NCBI GenBank assembly: GCA_004335835.1
Contig: RWJK01001657.1
Span: forward strand, 1-64,000
From: Scenedesmus sp. ARA3
Lineage: Eukaryota > Chlorophyta > Chlorophyceae > Sphaeropleales > Scenedesmaceae
Length of the DNA stretch: 64,000 nucleotides
Direction of reading: 5' to 3'
Shown here one piece after another: positions 34,214 to 46,553 of this stretch. Position 1 is the stretch's first letter. Each line of letters begins with the position of its first letter. Below the pieces are notes generated by a model. It was not told the origin of the DNA, did not search any database, and worked only from the letters and a program-made list of their open reading frames with translations. The translations under genes and the position numbers were made by a program.

Positions 34214-35064
34214 GGTAAAATGTGTTGCATGCTGAGCTGTGCAAGCTGCTATAACGGCGATTGTGTTATTTTTCTGTTACTTTTCCGATTTTGCCTTATT
34301 CTTGATTATACGTGCTATAAAATATCGAACAGCACGTGCTCGACCATTTGGAGGGGTCTACAGGCCGATCGCACATCTCTGTAAGCCAAACTCAGCTCCT
34401 GCCACATGGCCCACGCTTAGATGCAGGCGATGCAAAGCTACAAACCACATGTTGACTTTATCCTATTACGTCGACACATCGTCGAGTTTGTTGGCGCATA
34501 TGTCCGCCCTGAGGTAAACCACTGGCAGACAACCCACCCAGCTGCAGGTGACACCACGCTTCAGCGTGCGCAGCGATGCACAACAACGCTTTGAAAACGT
34601 TTCAGGTCGACGTTGCGGTGCCAAATAAATGCGGCAGCAGGCTCAGCCTGCCTGAGCCTCCTGCAGCTGTGGGTCAAACCTTGGCCATAATGGCCCTGGT
34701 GCTGACAAACTGCTGCGCTGGCGGCACAAGATGGATGCACAACATGCGCATGGCCAGCCTCAGCTGCTGCTGCCGAAGCCTTTTTTGCTTGCTGGCTGCG
34801 GCTTCTGGCCCTTGCGTGCTGCCACCACTGGCGACTCCTTGAGGCCAGCGATGCGGGGCACCTGGCGGCAGCAGCAGCAGCAGCACGGCAGAACACTTGC
34901 AATTCATGCAACTCTGTGACTTCACAGGTTGCATATGTTCCACAGAAGGGCAGCTGGCATGGCATGACTTGAGTTGTAGCTGACAGTGGGAGCAATGTCA
35001 TGAGCATGCAAGCCATTCTGAAGCGATGCGTGTGATGGCAAGCAGCAAGGTGACACTCATGGCT
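34214..35064. other. Intergenic spacer
   Basis: No gene recognised between the tRNA and the 3' end of the SET-domain gene. The first 200 bases are A/T-richer than the surroundings. Confidence 0.4.
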
Positions 35065-38000
35065 TCAAACGGCAAGTGCAAGATGCGCAAAGCTCAGTAA
35101 TTGGTCATCATTCATGCCGCCATCGGCATCAGCCCATGCGCTGCCCACTGTCACTCTGCCGCCCACCTGCTTCAGTTTCTCTGCAAGCACCGAGATCACG
35201 CCCAGCAGCAGCTGCTTCCGCTGGCTGCGGAACAATACTGCAGTGCGCATCTCAGGCGTCAGCTCCTGCTGCTGCTGCGGCTGCGGCTGCTGCTCTTGGG
35301 TTTGCCCTGCTTCACTGCTGCTGCTGCTGCTGCTGCTGCCGTTGAGCAGTGCCAGGTCCTGTTCTAGCCCTGTGCTGAAGTTCTGCAGTGCTGCCATTGC
35401 CATGCCAATGAGTATGCGGATGGTTGCTGTCTGCAAAGCAGCAAAAAGAATGCTTAAAAATTGAGTGCAAAGGTGGTGCAAGGCGATTCAGTTACAAAGC
35501 ATTGTATGGCAGGTGGCACAGCAGGTAGAAGGGTCTGCCGCTTGCACAGGGGCAAAGTCAAGCATGTGCAATACACAGAACCCGCAGGGTCACCCACCTC
35601 ATTCTGCTTGTTGAGTGGTCGGTGCCAGCTGCCAAAACAGAGCATGTCACCAAAGCATGCCACCCCAAAGGTCATTATGGCACTGCTGAAAATCGGAGCA
35701 CTGCCGCACCATCACACTGCACACACGGGGTGCGAAAATCCCCTACCTCATTCTGCTTGTTGAGCGGCCGGTCCCAGCTGCCCAGCACTTCCAGTGTCAG
35801 CGCATCCATTTCGCTCTGGTATGTGGCCACCAGCCCACGCGCTTGGTTAGCATGTCACCCCAGCATGTCACCTCAAAAAGATTACTACGGTACTGTTACA
35901 ACTCCCGGCTCTGCAGCCTCATCATACTGCACACGCAGAGTTACATGCAGAGTCACCCAAAGCCTCTTTTTTACCCACCTCATTTTGCTTGTTGAGCGGC
36001 CGGTCCCAGCTGCCCAGCACTTCGAGCGTCAGCGCATCCACCTCACTCTGGTAGGTGGCCACCAGCCCACGCACCGCAGCCAGCAGCCGCGGCTCAACAA
36101 AATTGGGGCCACCCAGCAGCACCTGCAGTGCATGCACAACATAGCAGCAGAATTGTATGTTTAAGTGCCAGATTTTATGGGCGGATGCAGGTTCAGGAAG
36201 CTTGGGGCCACCAAGCAGCACCTGCAGAGCACAAGCATATTGCAGCACATGTTGGCTGGCAGTGTGTGGAGCAGCTGCAGCCAGCAGCCGCGGCTCCACA
36301 AAGTTGGGGCCACCCAGCAGCATCTACGACACAATTTGCACAATGCAGCACATGTTGGCAAATGGCTGTTTTGGCGGTGTGTTTATGTAGAGCAGCTGCA
36401 GCCAGCAGCTGGGCTCCACAAAGTTGGGGCCACCCAGCAGCACCTATGACACAATATGCACAAATTGCAGCATGTTCACCATGACAAGTTTGCAGTTTGG
36501 CGGTTTGGCAGTGTGTTTGCTTGAAGCAGCTGCAGCCAGCAGGCGCTGCTCAACAGAGTTGGGGCCACCCAGCAGCACCTGCAGTGCACACACAGTGCAG
36601 CACATGTTGGCAACGGCGCCTTGCTACGCACCCAAGCTAAGCACAACCCATACTCTGCCTGCGCACCTGCAAGCTGAGATGAGCAGCAATCGCTGGCAGC
36701 TCAAAGCAGCATATTCGCAGGCAGCCACGCCCCTCATACCATACCTGCAGGTTCTGCTTTGCGCCTCCCCCGCTGAGCCCCAGCTTAGCCAGGTGCTGCT
36801 GTCGCCACGGCGCCGCTGCGCTCAGCTCCAACAGCTTACCACTAGCATCGCGAGCGCCACCCGTCAGGGCAGCAGCCTGCATCGGCGGTACCAGCAGTCA
36901 ACACAGGTTTGGGGTTTGTTAGACGATCAAGTGCTGTCAAATCCAGCAGCTGCGGCGAGCATCACGCGCACCGCCAGTCAATGCAGCAGCCTGCATCGAC
37001 AGTGTCAGCAGCCAAGGCAGATGGACATCAGTTTGTTACATTGGCTGTTGCATGCTGCCGCCCGGGCCCTGCCGCACTCAGGTCCAAACGCTTTCCAATA
37101 GCATCGCATGCACCGCCAGTCAACGCAGCAGCCTGCAAACAGCACCAGCAGTCAGCACATGTTTGGGTTTGTTAAATGATCAAATGCGCTCAGCTCCAGC
37201 AGCTTGCCGCTCGCGTCACGTCCACCGCCAGTCAATGCAGCAGCCTGCAAGCAATGTCAGCAATGAAGATGGAGCCCATGTGTTGTGTGTTGTTGTTCCA
37301 TCAAGGTGTGCTCAGCTCCAGCAGCTTACCACTGGCGTCACGCACACCGCTGGTCAGGGCAGCCGCCTGCATTAGCGGCATTACAGTCAGCGCAAAAGGT
37401 GCCAGTTTGTTGCTCTAAAAGATGAGCTCAGCTCCAGTCGGTATCCGCTGGCGTCACGTGCGCCACCGGTTAACGCAGCAGCCTGCATTGGTGGCATCAG
37501 CAGTGCGTGCGAATGGCGTCAGTTTGTTACGTCTGTTGTTACATCAAAGTGTGCTCAGCTCCAGCAGCCTACCACTAGTGTCACGTGCGCCACCGCTCAG
37601 TGCGGCAGCTGCATGCATAGTCACATGGTAAGTGTTAAGCAGTGAGTGAGCATGGACTCTGTGGTGTCGGGCCGCTGCCACACTCCAGCCCCAGCCCCAC
37701 ACTTACCAACTGTCATTCATTCACAACTGATCAAGCTTTGAAAATCGTGACGCCCGCACCTTGACCAGTTCGATGTCGAAGCGCAGCGCCACTCTGTCGT
37801 GCTCGTTATCAGGGCTCACGAAGCCATAGTCCATGAGCAGGAAGTCGTTGCTGAGCCGCCCATAGCTCAGCAGCAGCGGCTCGCCCACGGCAATCTGATA
37901 CAGCAGGCAGGCAGCAGGCAGGTAGGCAGACACACATACACTGATTAACGTAATGTTGATGTGAGGAGTGGTCCAGATCACTGTCTGAGCCATCCGTAGC

Positions 38001-41000
38001 ACAGCAGCAGGGATAAGGCTTCAGTTACCAGGTAGCCCCATGCTCGTATACAGCAGGCTGCCCATGCACAAAGTGACAAAGCGAAGTACAATCAACACCA
38101 TCAGCAGCAGCAGCAGCAGCAGCCCACCTGCTTCTTTGCCACCATAGCTATTCCTCCCGGCACCGGTACCACCTCACAGTTGGGCTCAAAGCTGAGCCTT
38201 GCACCCATTGCTTGCAGCAATTCCTCAACCCTTGTTTGCTAGATCACAGCAATGCACTGGCTTGCAGAGATCAGGCTTCACTCCCAAGGTTACAGCACGC
38301 TCGAGAACTGCACAGTATGCAAAATCAAATTACAAATCCAACACCAACAGCAGCAGCAGCAGCCCACCTGCTTCTTTGCGACCATAGCCACCCCTCCCGG
38401 CACCGGCTCCACCTCACTGTTGGGTTTAAGCTGAGCCTTAAACACACTCCCAGCAGGAAACTTGCAACTCATATGTGCCTATGCCACAAAGATGTTTGCC
38501 CATGAAGCACACAAGCACCACCACCAGCAGCAGCAGCCCACCTGCTTCTTTGCCACCATGGCCACTCCTCCCGGCACCGGCACCACCTCACAGTTAGGCT
38601 CAAAACTGTGGTTGGCCATGTCAATCAGCGGCAGCAGCGCAGCAGGCGCTGCAGGGCCGGCCACCCTGAATGCACGTGACGTCACGACAGCAAGCGCCCA
38701 ACCTGCAGGCAGTTGGCATAAAAATGTACACACTTGAGACTGGTATCTATCGTCACACAATCAAAGTGGTCCCGCTGCAAGGTTCTGGCACAGCCGCCGC
38801 CCCCAGTGTGATGCGACAGCTGCTGCGCACCTAAGCTGTTGGTGTCCATTGTCACGCCGTCAAAGGGGTCGGCAACAATCTGGTGCAACAGCAGCTGACA
38901 CAGCAGCCAACACCAGTGTAACAGCAACGTAACAGCTGCTGCGCACCTAAGCTGTTTGTGTCCACTGTCACGCCATCAAAGGCGTCTGCTGCTGAGCATG
39001 GACGGTGGCTGCCACGGCCGCAGTGTATGTCCATCAATCAGCATATAATGCAACAGCTGCTGCGCACCTAAGCTGTTGGTATCCACTGTCACGCCGTCAA
39101 AGGGGTCTGCTGCTGTGCCTGGCAGCTTGGAGAGCACGTCCAGGCTGAAGCGGTGCAGCCAGCGGCCGCGCTTCTTGACCTGCAACAGCAGAGCAGCACA
39201 CAACAACATGCTTCAGACGCAGACCAGCGGCTGCAGCACGTCCAGGCTGAAGCGGTGCAGCCAGCGGCCGCGCTTCTTCACCTGCAAAAGCAGCACACAA
39301 CAACATGCTTCAGACGCAGACCAGCGGCTGCAGCACTGCAGTGCGAAGCGGTGCAGCCAGCAGCCGCGCTTCTTGACCTGTAGAAGCAGAGCAGCACACA
39401 ACAACATGCTTCAGACGCAGACCAGCGTCTGCAGCACTGCAGTGCTGAAGCGGTGCAGCCAGCGGCTGCGCTTCTTCACCAGGCCCGCGCAGAACGAGCA
39501 CAACGTGCCGTAAGCTAGGACTCAGGCTATCGAACAACAGGTGTGGCATTGCTCGCCGCGTTTGAGGTCGGCTGCTGTGCAGCAGCCAGCGATGCATGTG
39601 AGTTGGCGTTGTCCAGTGCCTCCTGGAAATACCATCAAAACAACCCATGCCCACTAGCAGCAGCAGGGTTTCAAACTGCCAATACCCACCCAAAGTAACA
39701 TGCGAAACAACATGCCAGCACCAGACACACCTGCTCGACTACTGGCAGGTACCTGATCGCCTCCAGCGCCTCGTGGGGGAAGAACATTTGGCACGCCAGA
39801 CACGCCCACCAGCAGCTGTAACGATCTCATCCGCCAAACAACATCAAAATAACATGGCAAATAACAAAATAACACACCTGCTCCACAACCGGCGGGTACT
39901 CGATCGCCTCCAGAGCCTCCCGGGAAAAAACATCAGCACGCCAGCAAGTCGCGTGAGAAAGCAGCTGCGATCATTCAAAACCTGTCAAGTAACACACAAA
40001 AAATGTCATATAACACAGAACCCACCTGCTCGACAACCGCCGGGTACTCAATCGCCTCCAGCGCCTCTCGGGGGAAGAGCATCGGCACGCCAGACACGCC
40101 CACCAGCAGGTGTGAAATGTACGTCGCAAAGTGACTGCCAGGCCCTGCGATTCGCTGAGTCAGCAGCTGCAGTGCCAGCTTGGCGCCCCACAGCTCCTCA
40201 GGGACCTGCCACATCAGGCTGAGCACCCTCAAGAGTACATCCATCAAAAAACACCAAGATGACAAGGAGTGAAAGAATAACACACCTGCTCCACAACCGG
40301 CGGTTAATCAATCGCCTCCAGCGCCTCCCGGGGAAAGAACATCCGCACGCCAGACACGCTCATAAGCAGATACAGGGTTGGCATCCCTCAAATAACATCA
40401 AAATAACATGACAAATAACAAATTAACACACCTGCTCGACTACCGGCGGGTACTCAATCGCCTCCAGCGCCTCCCGGGGAAAGAACATCGGCACACCAGA
40501 CACGCCCACCGGCAGGTACGAAATGTACGTGGCAAAGTGACTGCCAGGCCCTGCGATTCGCTGAGTCAGCAGCTGCAGTGCCAGTTTGGCCCCCCACAGC
40601 TCCTCAGGGACCTGCTGCATCAGGCTGAGCACCCCCACGGAATCGACCCACCAAAACAACATGACAAGTACCAGAATAACGCGTCTGCTCAACTTCTGGC
40701 GGTTATTTAATCGCCTCCAGCGCCTCCGGGATGAAAACATTGGCACACTAGCCATGTCCGCAAGCAGATGCAGGGTTGGCATCCCCCAAATAACACCAAA
40801 ACAACATGACACGTAACAAAATAACATACCTGCTCCACAACCGGCGGGTACTTGATCGCCTCCAGCGGCTCCCGGGGAAAGAACATCGGCACGCCAGACA
40901 CGCCCACCGGCAGCTGTAACGATTTCATCCGCCAAACAACATCAAAATAACATGGCAAATGACAAAATAACACACCTGCTCCACAACCGGCGGGTACTCG

Positions 41001-42735
41001 ATCGCCTCCAGCGCCTCCCGAGGGAAGAACATCGGCACGCCAGACACGCCCACCGGCAGGTACGAAATGTACGTTGCATAGTGACTGCCAGGCCCTGCGA
41101 TTCGCTGAGTCAGCAGCTGCAGTGCCAGCTTGGCCCCCCAAAGCTCCTCAGGGACCTGCTGCATCAAGCTGAGCACGCGTGCATCGCTGGACTCATCGTA
41201 GGTGAGCTGGCAGGCTCTGGGGAGTTCGATCAAGCGGCTGCCAGGCTGGGTGATGGCCTGTTGTAGCAGCGGGCAGAAGTATGCGGCATAGTATTAGGGT
41301 TTGAAGTTGGTGCTTCGAGGGCTGTGCTCGTCGTACGTGAGCTGGCAGGCCCGCAACAGCTCAATTAGGCGGCTGCCAGGCTGGGTGATGGCCTGCAGCA
41401 GCCAGCAACAGCATGCGGCCTAATGTTAGAGTTCAGAGCGGGTGCTTTTAGATTCTGACTCGTCGTACATGAGCTGGCAGGCCCGTGGAAGCTCGATCAG
41501 GCGGCTGCCGGGCTGGATGATGGCCTGTGCAGGCAACAATACGAAAACAATATGATGTGTAGGGTTGTGGTTTTAGCAAGTGTGTTTGCACCTTGGCTTG
41601 TCGTAGGTGAGCTGGCAGGACCGCGGAAGCTCGATCAAGCGGCTGCCAGGCTGGCTGATGGCCTGCGCAGGGTGAGGCATGCAGCAGCAACCAATCGTAC
41701 ATTTCAGCAAGTGTGTCTGCACTTTAATTCAATGCAGGTGAGCTGGCAGGCCCGTGGCATTGCAATGAGGCGGCTGCCGGGCTTGCTGATGGCCTGCACA
41801 GGCAACAGTACGAAAACAATATGAGGTGTAGGGTTGTGGTTTAAGCATGTGTGTTTGCACCTTGACTGGTCGTAGGTGAGCTGGCGGGCCCGCTGTAACT
41901 CGATCAAGCGGCTGCCAGGCTGGCTGATGGCCTGCGCAAGACTTGCAGCAGCAAGCAATTGTATGCCAGGTGCAGTTATAGGCCACTGCTTGTAACTGCT
42001 GGCAGCTACACACCGGGGGCTTGTCATAGCAGGCTGCTGACTCATCACGCATGATTTGTAAGGCCACAAGCATGATTTGTAACGCCACACAAGCCCCAGA
42101 CAGTTGTTGGAGAGTGTCTTTCCCCTGCTGCTGCAAATCCAGGCTCACCCACTGCAAAGAGCCTCAACCAAACAACAAACTACGCCATGCATTGGGACAC
42201 ATCTCAGGGCTAGGCTGGGAGCTACTTCCAGCGTCGCACCTGTGTTGCAACCAGGCCCCAGCCCCAGCCTCCGTCGCTGCCAGGCTGTGCCATTGCACAG
42301 TGTCTCAACCAAACAACAATCAACACCATAACACTGAACTACAGGTTGCAAGTGCTACTAGGCTGGGAGCTGCTGCTGCTGCTGCCGCACCTGAGTTGCA
42401 ACCAGGCCCCAGCCCGAGCCTCCATCGCTGCCGCTCAGATTTGCCATTGTTACGCCATTCACAGAGCCGCCATTGGCAACTACCCAGTCCACCAAGGTGT
42501 TGCTGCTGCTGCTGCCTGATGGTGGGCTACCGTCTGCTGCTGTTGCTGCTGCTGCGATGCATCTCCGTGTGGTGCAGCTGAGCTGCAAATAGCCGCTGCT
42601 GTGGCTGCTGCTGCTGCTGACTGGTGCTGGTTGTGTGGGGTGCCAGTGGTGATATGGATCCCTGCTACTGCTGCTGCGAAGTGTGCTGCACAGCGATGTT
42701 GATCTAAGGGCGTTGCAGGCCAATCGGCCTAGCAT
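35065..42735 (-). CDS. SET-domain protein-lysine methyltransferase, Rubisco LSMT/SETD3-like (9 exons)
   Basis: Exons (minus): 42735-42391, 42151-42089 (tentative), 41257-40976, 39179-39068, 38702-38542, 37894-37760, 36876-36745, 36122-35979, 35430-35065. They give about 579 aa with matching phases. The Ser-rich N-terminus (MLGRLACNALRSTSLC) looks like a chloroplast transit peptide. The SET domain is split: GGSGWGLVATQ, then PRACQLTYDESSDARVLSL, PEELWGAKLALQLL, SRAFRV, the substrate/AdoMet motif LIDMANHSFEPNC, and SYGRLSNDFLLMDYGF. The C-terminal Rubis-subs-bind domain contains FVEPRLLAAVRGLVATYQSE, FSTGLEQDLALL and MRTAVLFRSQRKQLL. The likely role is AdoMet-dependent trimethylation of a lysine in a plastid protein (Rubisco large subunit, fructose-bisphosphate aldolase or similar). 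Introns hold arrays of partial exon copies and two complete-looking cassette copies of exon 3. Confidence 0.85.
35595..35848 (-). repeat. Two 3' echoes of SET-gene exon 8
   Basis: Copies at about 35597-35636 (short) and 35747-35846 (about 100 bases) repeat SEMDALTLEVLGSWDRPLNKQNE or its end, with donor GTGGGT or GTAGGG. Confidence 0.85.
36180..36585 (-). repeat. Four 5' echoes of SET-gene exon 8
   Basis: Between exons 8 and 7, four copies (near 36190-36225, 36275-36325, 36395-36447 and 36525-36585) repeat the acceptor and VLLGGPNFVEPRLLAA. They are spaced about 110-120 bp and include repeated intron sequence. Confidence 0.85.
36940..37625 (-). repeat. About six 5' echoes of SET-gene exon 7
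   Basis: Copies near 36945, 37075, 37185, 37310, 37425 and 37550 repeat CAG plus AAALTGGxRDASGKLLELS at about 110-125 bp spacing. Only the last on the minus strand (36876) continues into APWRQQHLAKLGL. Confidence 0.85.
38125..38440 (-). repeat. Two 3' echoes of SET-gene exon 5
   Basis: Copies at about 38128-38205 and 38367-38440 repeat PVPGGVAMVAKKQ and the donor GTGGGC, in intron 5. Confidence 0.85.
38728..39010 (-). repeat. Three 3' echoes of SET-gene exon 4
   Basis: Copies near 38740-38777, 38828-38878 and 38947-38993 repeat DPFDGVTxDTNSLG with donor GTGCGC in the two better ones. Confidence 0.85.
39222..39485 (-). repeat. Three 5' echoes of SET-gene exon 4
   Basis: Copies near 39228-39284, 39340-39380 and 39450-39480 repeat the acceptor and KKRGRWLHRFSLDVL, each followed by a shared about 45-base intron piece (tgcttcagacgcagaccag). 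Confidence 0.85.
39745..40925 (-). repeat. Seven downstream copies of SET-gene exon 3, two of them cassette-like
   Basis: Five short copies (near 39748, 39874, 40285, 40685 and 40830) repeat SGVPMFFPREALEAIEYPP and VVEQ with the donor side. Two long copies, 40614-40432 and 40205-40026, also carry VPEELWGAKLALQLLTQRI. Each long copy begins after a CAG, ends at a GT donor, is 183 or 180 nt long, and is open in phase 0 throughout. They could be spliced in as extra exons. Confidence 0.85.
41325..41940 (-). repeat. Five 5' echoes of SET-gene exon 3
   Basis: Copies near 41330-41396, 41465-41525, 41605-41665, 41738-41795 and 41875-41935 repeat CAG plus AIxQPGSRLIELxRACQLTYD at about 135 bp spacing. 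The genuine exon begins at 41257. Confidence 0.85.
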
Positions 42736-43583
42736 CCTGTGCCTGGTTTGGCTGCTGCTGTTGCTGCTGCACGTCAGGGCAGACACAGGCAATGCTAAGC
42801 ATGCGATTAAACGAGGCAAATGGCTTCAAGGCGTGCGGCATAAGGAGCGCAGACGTGGGCAATCCTGCCTGTTGAGCCGTTGATGTCAAGCATGCAATTG
42901 CTGGGTCATTCAAACTGAACATACCTACTGCAGCAGTGCAACTCACCAAAGTGGTCTGCTGCCAGAGCACTGCCTCCCAGGCTGCAGCATATCTTGTTGG
43001 TGTGTTTCAACCCGCCAGCACTTCCTCCAAAGGAGAAGCGGCTACTGCTGCTACTGCTGCTGTTATGCTACACCCTCACTGCTGCGCTCTTTGTCAGCTG
43101 AGTTGCCCGTGCACTGTGCGTACGAAGTTTAAGCCTTCATCAAGCACAATGGTTCACTTTGGAGGACGTCAGGCGCTCGCACTGGCAGTCAAGCAGTCAT
43201 CATTCTGCTGCTGACACTGTCACATGTCAAGTTGCACGACACGGCAGCACTTGAGGTAACAAGCATTGCTTTGGTTCAAAGTTTGAACGAAGATAGAAAC
43301 GTGTTTGCCGTGGAAACGCTTTTGCCTGTGCCGCAACTGACCGCTCCATCACGGAGTCCCTGCACTTTCACGGTTTGCGCTGGTGTGTCAAGCTCGTTCC
43401 CCATATACAGTCTTTCTGGTTCCGATCAACGGCTTGGGGGCTGCCTTCTGTGTCCCGCCATGTTGTTGTGAAATGTGCCAGCTCTTGCTGTCTTGTGCGA
43501 CTTCTCAACAGCAAGGCAAAGCAGCAGCTGCCGCGATCGTTTCACTGCGGCGTTAGTCATTCTTAGATCGTCGCCTGTGTCAC
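42736..43583. other. Divergent intergenic region (SET gene / hydrolase-like gene)
   Basis: 850 bp holding both promoters. No gene recognised. The SET-gene frame stays open upstream of its first ATG but contains no further ATG. Confidence 0.4.
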
Positions 43584-46553
43584 ATGGTTCGCTTCCATTG
43601 GCATGTTGAGGATGGCTTCGGGGCCTACACACCGCCTCAAGCTTCTAAGGAGGCCCCTGGCAGCTCCGGGGTGCGGCACGTGTCGGTGCAGGTAGAAATA
43701 CCGGGCGAGTCCAGCCCTATGCAAGCCCTCTTCACCATCCCAGCGGGTTACTTGCACCCTGAGGGAGGGAAAGTCAAGGACGTTGGCATTGTGCTGGGCC
43801 ATGGCGAGAACGCAGAGGATTGGGACGGCCAACTGCTTTCAGAGGTTGCCGTGACTCTGGCCAAGGCTGGTGAGCAGCAGCAGGAGCAGCCAGTGCAGTG
43901 TGCTGTGCTGCAACTGCCACAGCTGTCGCTGCCGCTGCTATGGCAGTGGTTGGCTAGGCATTGCTTGCACCGCTAGCAGTCTGGTGATTGATCAGAGCTG
44001 GTAGCCACTAGCACCCAGCAAGGATTTGTGACCAGGCATGCTTTCAGTTGATGGCTCGCTCTCTCAACTCAGCCCCTCAGGGCCTGAGCTGAGTACAGCG
44101 TGCCGAGCTTGAGTTGCTGCAGCTGCTGTTGCCAGTGGTGCAGAAGGCTGCTGGCGAGCTTGCACAGGAGATGCCTACTTGCCTTTTTGCTTCACAGCAT
44201 GCAACTGCAGCAGCAGCAGCTGATCGGGCGCATAACAGCACGTTGACTGCAGCTGCTCCCAACCTGCTGGTAGCACTGCTGGGATGGTCGTCAAACATGT
44301 GCACATACGCAGAGTAGGTGCCTGTGCTGCAGCCCACACTGGGCCGTGCAATCGCAGCACAGCAGAAAAACTTTTGCAGCAACACATATGAGAAACTCAC
44401 AATGGTCATGGGGCACCTCTCTGGCAGCTGCAGCGCAGATGCACAAGTTCATATTTTTTGAACCATGTGTTCCCCTCGCTGCAGCTCAAACTGCCTCCAG
44501 GTGGTGCCCTTACCCACTTGCATCTGTAACAAGTCAACCAAACAACTAAACCCAACCCATCACATATGTCTGCATCTGTTGTGCTTGCAGGATACATCGT
44601 GGTGCGCTACCACAGCGCAGCAAAGGAGCTGCGGCGCCAGCGCATGTTTGAAAAGGCGCTGGACGTGTGCGCCACCAGTCCCTACGCACGCTGTGTGCAG
44701 CGCTGGGTGCTTGCAGGAATCGGCCACGGGGCGAGGCTAGCAGCAATTGTGGGGCCCAGGGCGCGCGGGCACGTGTGTGGCTACGTGTTCCTGTCGTACC
44801 CGCTCACGGTGAGTACGATAGAAGCCTAAAAGCAGTGGAAGCAGCTTGCAGGATGTTTCGACACAGGGTCCAGGCAATGGCAGCAGCTGGGATGTGGAAG
44901 GCATTCACAGCCGTAGTTCATTGATGGTGAAGGCAGTTGTGGCAGCCGAACGGTCGTCTGCTGGGCGTGCCCATGCAGCGGTAGTTCGGGACATGCTTAC
45001 ACGAGCACTGCCGCCTGAGCTATGCCGCAAAAGGGGCGCATCGTACGAAATGTACACGAGCTGCGCAGCTAGCCCAAATTTTTTGAACCAGGACGAATCC
45101 AGAATGTCTTGCTTGTACAGAAGCGTGGTACAACCATGTGGCTGCACACCGGCTGCTTTTAGTTGCTGATGCATGCCCCAACCGTCTTGTCACAATTTGA
45201 CCGTTACTGTTGTTGTTGCTGCTTTCTTTGCCTCATTGCATATCCTGCAGGACTCGCTGCAGACAGCCAAGGGACCTGTGCTTCCAGACAGCAGCATCCT
45301 GCTGCTGCGCATCCCGGCCCCCGTGCTGTTCATACACGGCGGTGCGTTTGACTAGTCAACTCAACCAGCAATGCTTGGCAGGCGCAGCAGCTGTTGCAAC
45401 GCAGAAAGCCACGTCCGTTGGTCTGTTGTGAAAGAGGTATCAGCTGGTTTGCATGCGTGCATCACCAGCATTGTTGGCAGGCGCCTGTGTTGGCGTTGCC
45501 AATGCAGCAAGGCACTTGTGTCTGTGCACACACACGTGCAGCGGCCTCAACTTGTGACCTCATCATGGTATCCTTATCCTTGCCGTGGCACATACCGTCT
45601 AAGATGGCGCCAGGACAGGACCCACCTGTAACTACACTCTTGTCCGTCTGCTGCTGCTGACAACGAGATTGCATCTTGCTGTGTGAGCAGGCAAGGACCT
45701 CTCGGCCCCAGCCAGCCAGGTCCGCACAGTAGCAGCACAAATGAAGCCATCAGCAGAGCCTCGTCTCGTTGAGGTGCCAGATGCAAACGGCAGCTTTCAA
45801 ACTGGCGAGCCCGCAGCACTGCAGCCGGAAAGCATTGCAGCAGTGGCGGAGCCTGTGTTGGAGTTCGTGAATGCGTTACATAGCGGCAGCGTGGGCTCAT
45901 GCAAGCTGCCGCTGGCAAACCCACCAGGCCAGGGGGCGGTGCAGCTCTCAGAGTCTGCCGCTGCAGGCATCGCAGCACAAATTGCCATCTTAGATGAGGA
46001 TGACACGCTCATCTATGAGGTAGAGCCGCTCGGGAGTGTAGCGGATGCAGCGGCGGTCAACGGGCAGCAGCAGGCGGCCGCGGCGCAGCAGCTGCTGCAG
46101 CGGCACGCGCAGATGCAGCTGCAGCAGGCGCTGGCGGCGCAGCAGCAGCTGGCGGCGGTGGTGGCGTCCAAGGCGGGCCTGCACCTACAGCAGGCGGCAG
46201 CGCAGCGTGCGGCGGCGGCTGCAGGAAGTGCTGCTGCGGCTGGTGCATTGCAGCAGAGCTTTGGCATACAGCTCAGCAAACTTCCTGGTGCTGCTGCAGC
46301 TGCTGCTGGTGGTGCACAGAGCGCTGGTGCTGTGGTGGCGCCTGTGATGCTGTCCGGGGTTCCTGCAGGAATCTTGACTGGGGGCCTGACCCCGCAGATG
46401 CTGGCAGCAGCGCAGGCGATGGCAGCGGCAGCAGCAGCAAAGCAGGGGATCAGGCCTGGCGGCGGCACACAGCTGGTGATGCCTGCGGGTGCAGGGGCAC
46501 CGGCGGCGCAGCAGCAGCAGCAGCAGCAGCAAGAAGCGGATGAAGGACAGTAG
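43584..46553 (+). CDS. KANSL3/TEX30-like alpha/beta-hydrolase homologue, probably inactive (4 exons)
   Basis: Exons 43584-43869, 44591-44808, 45251-45341 and 45691-46553 give 485 aa in phase. The fold runs from VGIVLGHGENAEDWDGQLLS through YIVVRYHSAAKELRRQRMFE, RWVLAGIGHGARLAAIVGPR and GYVFLSYPL to PAPVLFIHGGKD and a C-terminal helix (AEPVLEFVNAL). A 150-residue Gln/Ala-rich tail follows. At the nucleophile elbow the usual G-x-S-x-G reads G-I-G-H-G, and the usual catalytic His region reads DANGSF, so Ser and His both appear to be missing. This fits a non-catalytic KANSL3-like role (subunit of a histone acetyltransferase complex in animals) better than a hydrolase, but that is inference. No exon echoes were found here. 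Confidence 0.75.

Noticed and set aside
40026..40640. Separate small SET-domain genes
   Set aside because: The copies lack a start, the AdoMet-binding part and a stop; they are exon duplicates within the larger gene.
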